Below, piece by piece: positions 7,989 to 15,637 of a stretch of 20,140 nt of DNA. Position 1 is the stretch's first letter; the number at the start of each line of letters is the position of its first letter. Below the pieces are notes generated by a model that saw only the letters and a program-made list of their open reading frames with translations, searched no databases and was not told the origin of the DNA. A program made the translations under genes and the position numbers. The DNA comes from Flavobacteriales bacterium (GTDB taxonomy: Bacteria; Bacteroidota; Bacteroidia; NORP154): contig DTSC01000476.1 of NCBI GenBank assembly GCA_012965625.1, forward strand, positions 1-20,140, written 5' to 3'.

Positions 7989-8348
7989 ATGAACACAAAA
8001 GATTCCTTTTTTCAACGAGTTTATCAGGTAGTAAGACATATCCCGTGTGGTCGTATTACTTCATATGGTGCCATTGCCAATTATCTTGGAACTGCCGGTT
8101 CTTCAAGAATGGTGGGCTGGGCGATGAACAATTCCCACAGCCAACTGGAGCCTGTTCCAGCGCATAGGGTCGTAAACAGAAATGGTGTCTTGACGGGAAA
8201 AAATCATTTCGGAGGCTCAAATATCATGCAACAGCTTCTTGAAAGTGAAGGTGTTGAAGTGGCAGATGATAAAGTGCTTGACTTTGAAGTAAAGTTTTGG
8301 AATCCAATAAAAGAACTGGAGGAGCGTTATTTCCATGATTTTATATAA
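7989..8348 (+). CDS. Alkyltransferase-like (ATL) DNA-repair protein, MGMT family
   Basis: This 119-residue protein belongs to the DNA-binding domain family of O6-alkylguanine-DNA alkyltransferase. The N-terminal helix segment FQRVYQVVRHIPCGRITSYG matches the 'iPyGkvttYG' start of the family, and GSSRMVGWAMN is the helix-turn-helix region. The active-site motif, normally PCHR, reads PAHRVVNRNG, so the alkyl-accepting cysteine is alanine. That places it among the ATL proteins, which bind and flip O6-alkylguanine and hand the lesion to nucleotide excision repair instead of repairing it directly. I chose the ATG at 7989. The frame could be extended to a TTG at 7920 that overlaps the cphA stop, but the extra 23 residues do not resemble the family. 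It follows cphA closely, so the two may be co-transcribed. Confidence 0.88.
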   Translation: MNTKDSFFQRVYQVVRHIPCGRITSYGAIANYLGTAGSSRMVGWAMNNSHSQLEPVPAHRVVNRNGVLTGKNHFGGSNIMQQLLESEGVEVADDKVLDFEVKFWNPIKELEERYFHDFI

Positions 8349-8403
8349 GCTTGCGATGGTACAGCGAATATCTTTATCACAGATGATTATACCATGCTTT
8401 TTA

Positions 8404-8411
8404 TACCTTTG
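8404..8411 (+). promoter_or_regulatory. Candidate -7 promoter box for the adhesin-SprF operon
   Basis: TACCTTTG fits TAnnTTTG exactly and lies 21 bp before the adhesin ATG, in the 84-bp gap after the ATL gene. No clear -33 TTG is seen at the right distance. The position suits a start of the two-gene unit 8433-12733. Confidence 0.42.
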
Positions 8412-8432
8412 ATTCTTCTTTAGTGCTTCCCT

Positions 8433-10418
8433 ATGATAAGAATGTTTTCATCTCCAACAAAAATTGCCCTGCTGTTGATCCTGATTTTATTGGGGACTAA
8501 GCTTAATGCCCAATTGATAACATCAAAAGACCATGGCTCTTGGACGAACCCAGCAACCTGGGATTGTTCGTGTATTCCTGGGGTTACTGATTCTATTGTT
8601 ATCAAACATAATGTCACCTTATCTTTGGGTTGGATAATGCAAGACGGTTCTATTTTTATTGATTCATTGGGGGGCTCTCTTGAAGGCAATAATTTTTTGA
8701 TAAAAGATGGGGCCTTTACTAATTTGGGTGCTGCCTCTTTTGTCGATTTTGCCATAACAGGAGGCACCATGATTAATTATGACACATTAATTATTGATAA
8801 TGTTCTTATTAATGAGACACCTGGCACTTTTTGGAATTTAGGTCTTATTGCTAGAGTGGATACTTTTTATAATTATGGTGATTTTTTAAATGATGGGGAG
8901 TTTATCAGCACTTTTTTTTATAATGATACAAGCGGAAATTTTAATAATACAGGAGTTTTTGGGTTTATAGATGGGTTCAATTTAGAGTCAATGACAAATT
9001 CAGGTTTGATCATTGCTCAGAATTTTGTTAATGCTGGAGAGTTCACCAATGAACCTGACGGCAGTATTAATCTAAATAATTGTTTCAATTTGGCTTCTTT
9101 CACTAACCATACTGCGGCAACTATGCACATATCAAACGATTTTTGGAATGGAGAAAATCCTCCGGACACTAATATTGTTTTTCGCAATGATGGTTTTCTT
9201 GGAGTTGGAAACGACTGGAAAAATTTTGGAAAAGTTGAGGGTAAAGATAGTGGACAAATATGTGTAGGTGGCACTTCAATCAATACAGGCACCATGAATG
9301 AATCCTTTGACTTTTGTGACACTAGTTCTATACCTCCTTTGGTCGTTGATTATAATTTTTGGGGGGGGACTATTGATTCAACAATTACATCATGTGATTC
9401 GTTATGCAAACTCTATGCTAGTGTAGAAATGGTTAATCCAACGTGTTACAATGATGCTAATGGAGAAATTAGCATTAATGTTATTGGAGGGAAAGCACCT
9501 TATACTTATAGTGCTGCACCACCTTATGTTTTTTTAGGGCAAGAACCAGCAACAATAATACTTGGACCTAATCAAGATAGCTTGAGTGAAGGGGTTTATA
9601 TAATACTTGTTAAAGATTCTATCGGAGACAGCCTGTTCCATCTGGCTGTCTTATACACACCTCCTTTGGAAATTGAAATGAGCAGTACCGCTTCCTGTAC
9701 AGGTGGAGCTGATGGCTCAGCATTAGTAAGTGTCTTTCCTGCTACTGGCAATGCTCCGTATACCTATATTTGGTCTAATGGAGATGTGACCGATTCCTCT
9801 TCATATACATCTAATATGATCACAGGCTTAAATGCTGGAGATTATAATGTTACTGTTACGGATAGCAGTGGATGTGATGCAAGTGGAATTGTAATAATTG
9901 ACTCTATGCCAAATCCAATTGTTAATGGTTTTATTGAAAGGACCTCTTGTCCTTATAATTCAGATGGATCAATAGCTCTTTCCTTTCTCATGGGTGATTC
10001 TGGTTATGTTTATATATGGAATGATAGCAATGCCCAGACCGGTTCAACAGCAAAAAATTTGGCTGTTGGTACTTATACCGTTACCATTACAGATACCAGT
10101 ACTTCCTGCTCTGTAATTCATTCTTTTCTTGTCGAATCTTCTGCTGCTGATAGCTGTAAATGGAAAATATACAATGGCTTTACTCCCAATGATGATAATA
10201 TTGATGACTTCTGGAGGATCAGGGGGCTTGAGAAATATGAAAACGTTGTGGTTCGCATATTCAATAATCGTGGAATCATAGTCTGGGAAACAGCAGACTA
10301 CCAGAATAACTGGGATGGAACCGATTACAAAGGGACTGCCTTGCCGGAGGGTATCTATTATTACATCGTTCAGCGAGAGGATAAGTTTTTTAGAGGATGG
10401 GTCAGTCTGCTGAGATAA
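8433..10418 (+). CDS. T9SS type B secreted adhesin with SprB-like repeats and gliding-motility C-terminal domain
   Basis: This is a 661-residue secreted surface protein. The signal peptide ends at KLNAQ (residues 1-27). The opening DHGSWTNPATWDCSCIPG is a segment common in Bacteroidota cell-surface proteins. Residues about 95-300 are rich in N, G, F and T, with short repeats of the 'NxGxFxN' kind that suggest a beta-solenoid. Three SprB-like modules follow at about 330-395, 412-490 and 495-566, each with Cys, a DGS-like turn and APYTY/YTVT strands. The end (about 575-661) is the CHU_C/gliding motility-associated CTD: NGFTPNDDNIDDFW, VRIFNNRG, NNWDGTDYKG and LPEGIYYY. Type B CTDs direct export through the T9SS with a SprF partner, and such a gene lies 11 bp downstream. 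A role in adhesion or gliding is inferred; no ligand can be named. Confidence 0.85.
   Translation: MIRMFSSPTKIALLLILILLGTKLNAQLITSKDHGSWTNPATWDCSCIPGVTDSIVIKHNVTLSLGWIMQDGSIFIDSLGGSLEGNNFLIKDGAFTNLGAASFVDFAITGGTMINYDTLIIDNVLINETPGTFWNLGLIARVDTFYNYGDFLNDGEFISTFFYNDTSGNFNNTGVFGFIDGFNLESMTNSGLIIAQNFVNAGEFTNEPDGSINLNNCFNLASFTNHTAATMHISNDFWNGENPPDTNIVFRNDGFLGVGNDWKNFGKVEGKDSGQICVGGTSINTGTMNESFDFCDTSSIPPLVVDYNFWGGTIDSTITSCDSLCKLYASVEMVNPTCYNDANGEISINVIGGKAPYTYSAAPPYVFLGQEPATIILGPNQDSLSEGVYIILVKDSIGDSLFHLAVLYTPPLEIEMSSTASCTGGADGSALVSVFPATGNAPYTYIWSNGDVTDSSSYTSNMITGLNAGDYNVTVTDSSGCDASGIVIIDSMPNPIVNGFIERTSCPYNSDGSIALSFLMGDSGYVYIWNDSNAQTGSTAKNLAVGTYTVTITDTSTSCSVIHSFLVESSAADSCKWKIYNGFTPNDDNIDDFWRIRGLEKYENVVVRIFNNRGIIVWETADYQNNWDGTDYKGTALPEGIYYYIVQREDKFFRGWVSLLR
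9361..9368 (+). repeat. G8 homopolymer inside the adhesin coding region
   Basis: Five T and eight G occur in a row across codons for Phe309-Trp310-Gly311-Gly312. This is the longest G run in the window and stands out in AT-rich DNA. It lies just before the SprB-like modules, so a gain or loss of one G would shift the frame and remove the T9SS C-terminal signal. Confidence 0.9.
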
Positions 10419-10429
10419 TTTATGATTAA

Positions 10430-12733
10430 ATGAAAAGGACCATTGTCATATGGGTTTTAATTTTGATGTGCCTGCAGGCTATAGGTCAGCAGGATGGCCT
10501 TTATTCGATGTATAGGCACAATGGGCTTGTGCTGAATCCGGCAGATGCTGGAACAATTGATGCCATTAGTGTGACATTAATTCATAAACGGCAATGGGTT
10601 GGTTTTCCGGGTGCACCTACCGGGCAGGCTTTTAGTGTTCACAGCCCTTTGGGATCTTCAGGGCTTAAGCATAAAATTGGATTAGGATTTCATGCTTCTG
10701 GAGATCGTTTTGGTCCAAATCAAAGAAATGGTATTTATGGCTCTGGTTCCTATAAATTAAAAGTTGGGACAAAGATGCTATCCTTGGGCCTAAGGATGGG
10801 AGTCCAATCTTATAGAATCCATTGGAGCCAGATAGAATATTATAGCGGTAGGGACCCATTAGTAGATAATAAGGTAGGTGTTTCAATTCCGGAATTTGCT
10901 GTGGGGCTACGCTATTATGATGATAAGTTTAACGCTGGTTTTTCTATTGGTGAATTAACTCAGCCGGCATTAAAACTGGGTGCCTTAGGGGCCACTTATG
11001 GTAATTTATATAGGACATTCATGTTTACTTCTGGATATGATTTTAGCATTAATAAAAAACTAATAATGACACCTTCTTTAATGTTTAAATATGTTCAAAA
11101 CAGCCCTGCTGATCTTCTTCTCAATTTGAATTTTATAATGTTTGATAAATTTTGGATGGGTCTTGGATTAAGATCAGATTATAAAGGTGCCTCAATTATG
11201 CTTGGAGCATACCTCAATCAGAATATCAAGGTTGGCTATTCTTATGAGTCGGGCGCAATCGCGGGAAATTCTCTTGGCGGCTCAAATGAGATCATGTTTG
11301 GGTTTAATGTATGGGAGAAAAAGCCTGAAGTCATACTTCAATTTATCTCTGAGGAGGGGGAAATATTAATGACTTCAAAAATGTCTAAAGAGAATTATTT
11401 CTTTTTCGACGAATTGCCTTCTGAGATAAGTTTTTTGTTTAAGCTGGATTCTGATGATCCTGAGATAATAGCAAAGATGGATGAGATACAGGTGGCATAT
11501 AAAGATGAGGATGGCGATGAGGTAGTATTAACCGTTCAAAAGGATGCTGACAAATTATTCAGATATACTTATTTGCCAATCAAAGAAGCGCGTAAATTGT
11601 ATGCCATTGACGGAAATAAAGATACGGTAGCTGTTGCTCTTGAAAACAGTGATAGCTTTTTTGTATTTCAGTATCTTCCCAATGATCCAAGCATTATCTT
11701 CCTAACTGGAGATGAAATTGATGATAGTGAAGGAATGGTCATCCTGATAAATGGCAAAGAAAGGTCCCTGAAAAAAGGAGAAGGTCATTTCTTTAAATTC
11801 GTCCCATTACCTACGGAGCAAGTTAAGCTGCATTTGATAGGGGATAATGGAGATACTTTGGGCACTGGCTACCTTAACAGTGATGGGTTTTTTGTGTTTG
11901 AACGATTGCCCTCAAAACAGGATTACATATTCCTCTTGGAATCATCAGATGCTGAAATGATTGATGAAATTCAGCTCTTTTCAATGGAAGACAAAGCAAA
12001 GGGAAAGGTGATGACGGTGACTAAAGGGTCTGACAAATACTTTAGATATCATTACCTGGAGCAGGATTCTTCCATCTTGTATCTAATAGGTAAAAACGGA
12101 GATACCATCTCCTCTACAAGACGAAACCTGGATGGCTATTTTGTATTTGAAAGATTACCCTCAGAGGAGACTTATGTCTTTATGCTGGAGGGCGAGGAGG
12201 TTGATTACCTTGATGACCTATTGATCTTGCTGAATGACATGGAAGGTGAAGAAAAAATAATTTCAGCTGAAAAAATTCAGGATAACTTATTCCGTTATGT
12301 TTTATTACCGCAAAGTGCAATGGGGGCTCCAGACCTTTTAGCATTTGATGAGGCACCCCTGATATTGAATAAGGTCGATGCACGTATTATAAAGACGACT
12401 TCTGAAAGTTTAAAATTCAATACGGGTGAAGCAATAATCCGCCTTGATTCTTACATCTATCTTGCAGAGTTAAGCAAAATACTCATTGAAAATCCAAGTT
12501 GGAGGATTATATTGCATGGGTTTACTGATAATGTTGGTACAGATAAATTCAATTTGCTCCTCTCAAAGCAAAGGGCTGAAACGGTTAAGAGGGCTTTAGT
12601 GAAACGCAATGTGCCACCTTCAATGGTCAGGATAAAGTATTATGGTGAAAAAACCCCCATTGCATCAAATGACACAGAAGAAGGAAGGCAAAAAAACAGA
12701 AGAGTTGAGATGAAGATGGTCCAGGTCAAATGA
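10430..12733 (+). CDS. PorP/SprF-family T9SS protein fused to FxFxxLP repeats and an OmpA peptidoglycan-binding domain
   Basis: This 767-residue protein has three parts. After a signal peptide (residues 1-20, ending AIGQ), residues 20-295 are a PorP/SprF barrel: QDGLYSMYRHNGLVLNPADA is the family hallmark, followed by RQWVGFPGAPTGQAFSVHSP. Residues 301-630 are four tandem repeats, each split into two halves that end in FVFERLP- or FRYTYLP-like motifs. Residues about 650-767 are an OmpA C-terminal domain with HGFTDNVGTD, NLLLSKQRAETVKRAL and RRVEM. D700 and R715 fall 15 apart, as in the diaminopimelate-binding pair of OmpA. PorP/SprF proteins are usually only about 300-350 residues. SprF-type partners help export type B CTD cargo, and such cargo is encoded 11 bp upstream, so a dedicated exporter or anchor is inferred. 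It would span the outer membrane and grip peptidoglycan. Confidence 0.88.
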   Translation: MKRTIVIWVLILMCLQAIGQQDGLYSMYRHNGLVLNPADAGTIDAISVTLIHKRQWVGFPGAPTGQAFSVHSPLGSSGLKHKIGLGFHASGDRFGPNQRNGIYGSGSYKLKVGTKMLSLGLRMGVQSYRIHWSQIEYYSGRDPLVDNKVGVSIPEFAVGLRYYDDKFNAGFSIGELTQPALKLGALGATYGNLYRTFMFTSGYDFSINKKLIMTPSLMFKYVQNSPADLLLNLNFIMFDKFWMGLGLRSDYKGASIMLGAYLNQNIKVGYSYESGAIAGNSLGGSNEIMFGFNVWEKKPEVILQFISEEGEILMTSKMSKENYFFFDELPSEISFLFKLDSDDPEIIAKMDEIQVAYKDEDGDEVVLTVQKDADKLFRYTYLPIKEARKLYAIDGNKDTVAVALENSDSFFVFQYLPNDPSIIFLTGDEIDDSEGMVILINGKERSLKKGEGHFFKFVPLPTEQVKLHLIGDNGDTLGTGYLNSDGFFVFERLPSKQDYIFLLESSDAEMIDEIQLFSMEDKAKGKVMTVTKGSDKYFRYHYLEQDSSILYLIGKNGDTISSTRRNLDGYFVFERLPSEETYVFMLEGEEVDYLDDLLILLNDMEGEEKIISAEKIQDNLFRYVLLPQSAMGAPDLLAFDEAPLILNKVDARIIKTTSESLKFNTGEAIIRLDSYIYLAELSKILIENPSWRIILHGFTDNVGTDKFNLLLSKQRAETVKRALVKRNVPPSMVRIKYYGEKTPIASNDTEEGRQKNRRVEMKMVQVK
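11330..12319 (+). repeat. Four tandem two-part repeats within the PorP-OmpA fusion
   Basis: Residues 301-630 of the fusion hold four units of about 78-87 residues. Each has one half ending F-x-F-x-x-LP (FFFDELP, FVFQYLP, FVFERLP, FVFERLP) and one ending F-[RK]-[YF]-x-x-L (FRYTYLP, FKFVPLP, FRYHYLE, FRYVLLP). Conserved NGDT and DGFF turns precede the first half in units 3 and 4. The pattern resembles carboxypeptidase-regulatory-like beta-sandwiches, but that fold is inferred. Confidence 0.8.
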
Positions 12734-12775
12734 CAATAGAAACAATTATTTGTAATGCGTTAAAAAAATGATAAA

Positions 12776-13870
12776 ATGGAAATAACAAAAGAAAAAGTTC
12801 TTGAAGCGTTGAGCAATGTAGATGATCCTGATCTAAACAAGGATCTGGTTACCTTGAATATGATTAAGGATATTGAAGTAAATGGCAAGGAAGTAAAATT
12901 TTCTGTGGAGCTTACAACTCCTGCATGTCCTATGAAAGATATGATCAAGAAAGCTTGTGAGAATGCGATTACTTACTATGTGGATAAGGAAGCTGTTCCC
13001 ATTGTGAACATGACTGCCAATGTTACTTCCGGGGGTGATAGCGGAAAAGAAGAACTTGCAGGCATTAAAAACATCATTGCTGTTGCCTCAGGAAAAGGAG
13101 GGGTTGGGAAGTCTACCATAGCTGCCAATCTTTCAGTAAGTCTCGCACAGCAAGGTGCAAAGGTAGGTCTGATTGACGCAGATATCTATGGACCATCTAT
13201 GCCCATGATGTTTGATGTGATTCATGCAAAACCCAGAACCCGAGAAGTCAATGGACAATCCAAAATGGGGCCTATAGAAAATTATGGAGTAAAGATGTTG
13301 TCCATTGGGTTTTTTGCAAATCCGGAACAAGCGATTCCATGGCGTGGACCAATGGCATCCAAGGCGCTGAAGCAATTGTTTTTTGATGCAGATTGGGGTG
13401 AACTGGATTATTTAATTATTGACCTACCCCCAGGAACAGGTGATATCCATCTCACATTGGTGCAGTCAGTTCCTGTTTCTGCGGCTATTATTGTTACAAC
13501 CCCTCAACCAGTGGCGCTTGCAGATGCAGAAAAAGGGATCAATATGTTTAAAATGCCTGTAATCAATGTGCCTGTATTGGGAATAATCGAGAACATGTCC
13601 TATTTTACTCCAGAAGAATTGCCTGAAAACAAATATTATATCTTTGGAAAAGATGGTGGCAAAGCCTTAGCTGAAAGGCTGGAAGTACCTCTTTTAGGTC
13701 AGATGCCTATTGTTCAAAGTGTTCGTGAAGCTGGTGATTCAGGAAGGCCTGCTGCATTGCAGGATAATACACCGTCGTCAATTGCTTTTAAGAAAATTGC
13801 ACAAGCAGTTGCTCAGCAGATGGCCATCATGAATGCAGGTATGGCAGCAAAAGAACAAATGCCGAAATGA
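12776..13870 (+). CDS. mrp: Mrp/ApbC-family Fe-S cluster carrier ATPase
   Basis: This 364-residue cytoplasmic P-loop ATPase acts in assembly or transfer of iron-sulfur clusters to apo-proteins. An N-terminal MIP18/DUF59 domain (about 1-95; DDPDLNKDLVTLNMI, TTPACPMKDMI) precedes the ATPase. The deviant Walker A is G106-KGGVGKST, followed by GLIDADIYGPSMP, DLPPGTGDIHLTL and TTPQPVALADA. The region ENMSYFTPEELPENKYYIFG lies where many ApbC/Mrp proteins carry a CxxC that binds the cluster. No cysteine is present there, a variation I recall from other Bacteroidota members. The ATG chosen is at 12776; an earlier ATG at 12768 is out of frame. It lies 42 bp after the PorP fusion gene, and the Nfu gene follows 83 bp later, which supports the Fe-S role. 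Confidence 0.93.
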   Translation: MEITKEKVLEALSNVDDPDLNKDLVTLNMIKDIEVNGKEVKFSVELTTPACPMKDMIKKACENAITYYVDKEAVPIVNMTANVTSGGDSGKEELAGIKNIIAVASGKGGVGKSTIAANLSVSLAQQGAKVGLIDADIYGPSMPMMFDVIHAKPRTREVNGQSKMGPIENYGVKMLSIGFFANPEQAIPWRGPMASKALKQLFFDADWGELDYLIIDLPPGTGDIHLTLVQSVPVSAAIIVTTPQPVALADAEKGINMFKMPVINVPVLGIIENMSYFTPEELPENKYYIFGKDGGKALAERLEVPLLGQMPIVQSVREAGDSGRPAALQDNTPSSIAFKKIAQAVAQQMAIMNAGMAAKEQMPK

Positions 13871-13953
13871 TAGAAATAACAATCTTATGAGATTATTAAG
13901 CCTTGCCTGCCTTTTTGATTTTGTTTATTGAAAGAATTATATAAATTTATGCC

Positions 13954-14208
13954 ATGATTACAGATGATGATCTCAACCAAAAAATAGAAAATGCCCTTGA
14001 TGAGCTAAGACCCTACCTCGAGGCGGATGGTGGTGGTATCGCCTTGATTGACGTTACTGATGATATGGTTGTGAAGCTCAAATATCTTGGGGCCTGCAGT
14101 TCGTGCAGTATGAGTACGTCCACCTTTAAGGCTGGAGTAGAGCAGGTGATACTAAAAGCAGTGCCTAACATCTCCAAAGTAGAGGTCATTAATATGCCAA
14201 GTTCTTAG
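13954..14208 (+). CDS. nfu: NifU-like C-terminal domain protein (Nfu-type Fe-S scaffold)
   Basis: This 84-residue protein is a stand-alone NifU C-terminal domain that holds and delivers [4Fe-4S] clusters. The family start LDELRPYLEADGGGIALIDV and the cluster motif GACSSCSMSTSTFKAGVEQ are both present, with C48 and C51 forming the CxxC ligand pair at a dimer interface. The length matches minimal Nfu proteins. It follows mrp in the same direction, and the next gene starts 1 bp after its stop codon. The 83-bp leader contains AT-rich DNA with a TAAATTTA that is one base off the -7 consensus, but it abuts the ATG, so I do not call a promoter. Confidence 0.93.
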   Translation: MITDDDLNQKIENALDELRPYLEADGGGIALIDVTDDMVVKLKYLGACSSCSMSTSTFKAGVEQVILKAVPNISKVEVINMPSS

Positions 14209-14209
14209 C

Positions 14210-15622
14210 ATGTGGTTGAGGGCAAATATTTATCTAAAGTATAAGGAAAGGTTTATCCACTTATTAGTTGTAGTCACAATTATTGGCTTGCTCTTTTCGT
14301 GCAAAGCCGAAATTGATCCTCCCACTTTAAGTGCCGGTGATGCAGATTTTTCTTCACTAGTAGCAATAGGAGGGGATTTTCTGGCGGGGTATGAAAATGG
14401 TGCCTTATCCAGGGAGGGACAGCAAAATAGCATCCCACAATTATTATCCCTCCAGTTTAATGAAGTCTATAGCCAACTGGGAGAGTTAAGTAAAGTCTCT
14501 TCCTTTAAACAGCCATTGATGCCGCTTGGACAGGGTTTTGGATTTAACAGCAAGAAATGGGAGGGTGAATTTATTTCACCTGTAACGTTGGGTTATAAGG
14601 TGGACTGTGAAGGTGTGGAATCACTATCTCCCCTCAAAAATATTTTGAACCTTTCAGTGCAAAGTGCGGGATTGCAATATCTTATTGATGGTGGCTATCA
14701 GAATTTGGCGGTGCCATCAGCTGGAATGGAAGACATTACCGATCCGAATTTTGGCTTGCATTATTCACAAGGAAATTCAAATCCTTTCTATGGAAAATTT
14801 GCAAGTGACCCAGGAACCTCTACAATTTTACAAGATGCGTTAAACCTCTCGCCAACTTTCTCCCTGATTTGGGTGGGAATGGAAGATATTTATAGCTATG
14901 CCTCTGTGGGAGGCTATAATAAAACCATTCCCAGCGCCTCGGCATTTTCAGCTGACCTGGATGCTGCCTTGGCACCGCTGACCAGTACAGGAGGCAAAGG
15001 AGCAATAGCAAATATTCCTGAACTCACCTCCTTTCCTTTCTATACGCTGGTAGCTTGGAACAGGGCGGAGCTGGATCAAAACAAGGCAGATTCATTGAAC
15101 AAGATATATCAGGGTGGTGGAGTAAGTCATATTAATTTCGCAGTGGGTAATAACGGATTTGTGATTGATGATTCAACCCAGCCATTTGATATTCGCCAAA
15201 TGGTTGCAGGAGAGTATGTCACACTTACTGTTCCGTTGGATTCAATGCGTTGCTTCTTGTACGGGTTGTTTGTAAATGTGGTTCACGATCGATATGCACT
15301 TGATACAGATGAGGTGCAGATTATTAACACAGCCATTAGTGACTATAATGTCGTAATCAAACAGAAAGCAGCCGAGTATAACTTGGCTCATGTTGATATG
15401 AACTCCTTTTTCAAGACAGTTGAAGCAGGCGTCAAGTGGAACGGAGTTGCATATGATGCAGAATTTGTTAGTGGTGGATTTTATAGCCTCGATGGATACC
15501 ATCCCAATCAACAAGGGTATGGAATGTTAGCGAACGAATTTATTAAGGCTATTAATAATCAATACAGCGCTACTGTTCCAACAACGAACTGTATGACTTG
15601 TGTTGGAATTAGGTTTCCTTAA
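14210..15622 (+). CDS. SGNH/GDSL-fold lipoprotein with degenerate active site
   Basis: This 470-residue lipoprotein has a hydrophobic leader and the lipobox LFSC, with C31 as the lipidated residue, so it should be membrane-anchored. The overall layout is that of a Bacteroidota SGNH/GDSL hydrolase family: VAIGGDFLAGYENGALSREG (block I), NLAVPSAG (block II), WVGMEDIYSYASVGG (block III) and SLDGYHPNQQGYGMLANEF (block V with D428 and H431). However, the nucleophile Ser position is Asp56, the block II Gly is Ser170, and the block III Asn is Glu225. Only the Asp-His pair is kept. It may therefore be a binding protein or pseudo-enzyme. The C-terminus carries a CMTC pair. It begins 1 bp after the nfu stop and is probably coupled to it, although the functional link is unclear. 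The usual role of the family is hydrolysis of esters or acylated glycans. Confidence 0.8.
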   Translation: MWLRANIYLKYKERFIHLLVVVTIIGLLFSCKAEIDPPTLSAGDADFSSLVAIGGDFLAGYENGALSREGQQNSIPQLLSLQFNEVYSQLGELSKVSSFKQPLMPLGQGFGFNSKKWEGEFISPVTLGYKVDCEGVESLSPLKNILNLSVQSAGLQYLIDGGYQNLAVPSAGMEDITDPNFGLHYSQGNSNPFYGKFASDPGTSTILQDALNLSPTFSLIWVGMEDIYSYASVGGYNKTIPSASAFSADLDAALAPLTSTGGKGAIANIPELTSFPFYTLVAWNRAELDQNKADSLNKIYQGGGVSHINFAVGNNGFVIDDSTQPFDIRQMVAGEYVTLTVPLDSMRCFLYGLFVNVVHDRYALDTDEVQIINTAISDYNVVIKQKAAEYNLAHVDMNSFFKTVEAGVKWNGVAYDAEFVSGGFYSLDGYHPNQQGYGMLANEFIKAINNQYSATVPTTNCMTCVGIRFP

Positions 15623-15637
15623 CAATGAATTAGTTCG

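Noticed and set aside
13940..13953. TAAATTTA as a promoter for nfu
   Set aside because: It has one mismatch to the -7 consensus and abuts the ATG, which would require a leaderless message.
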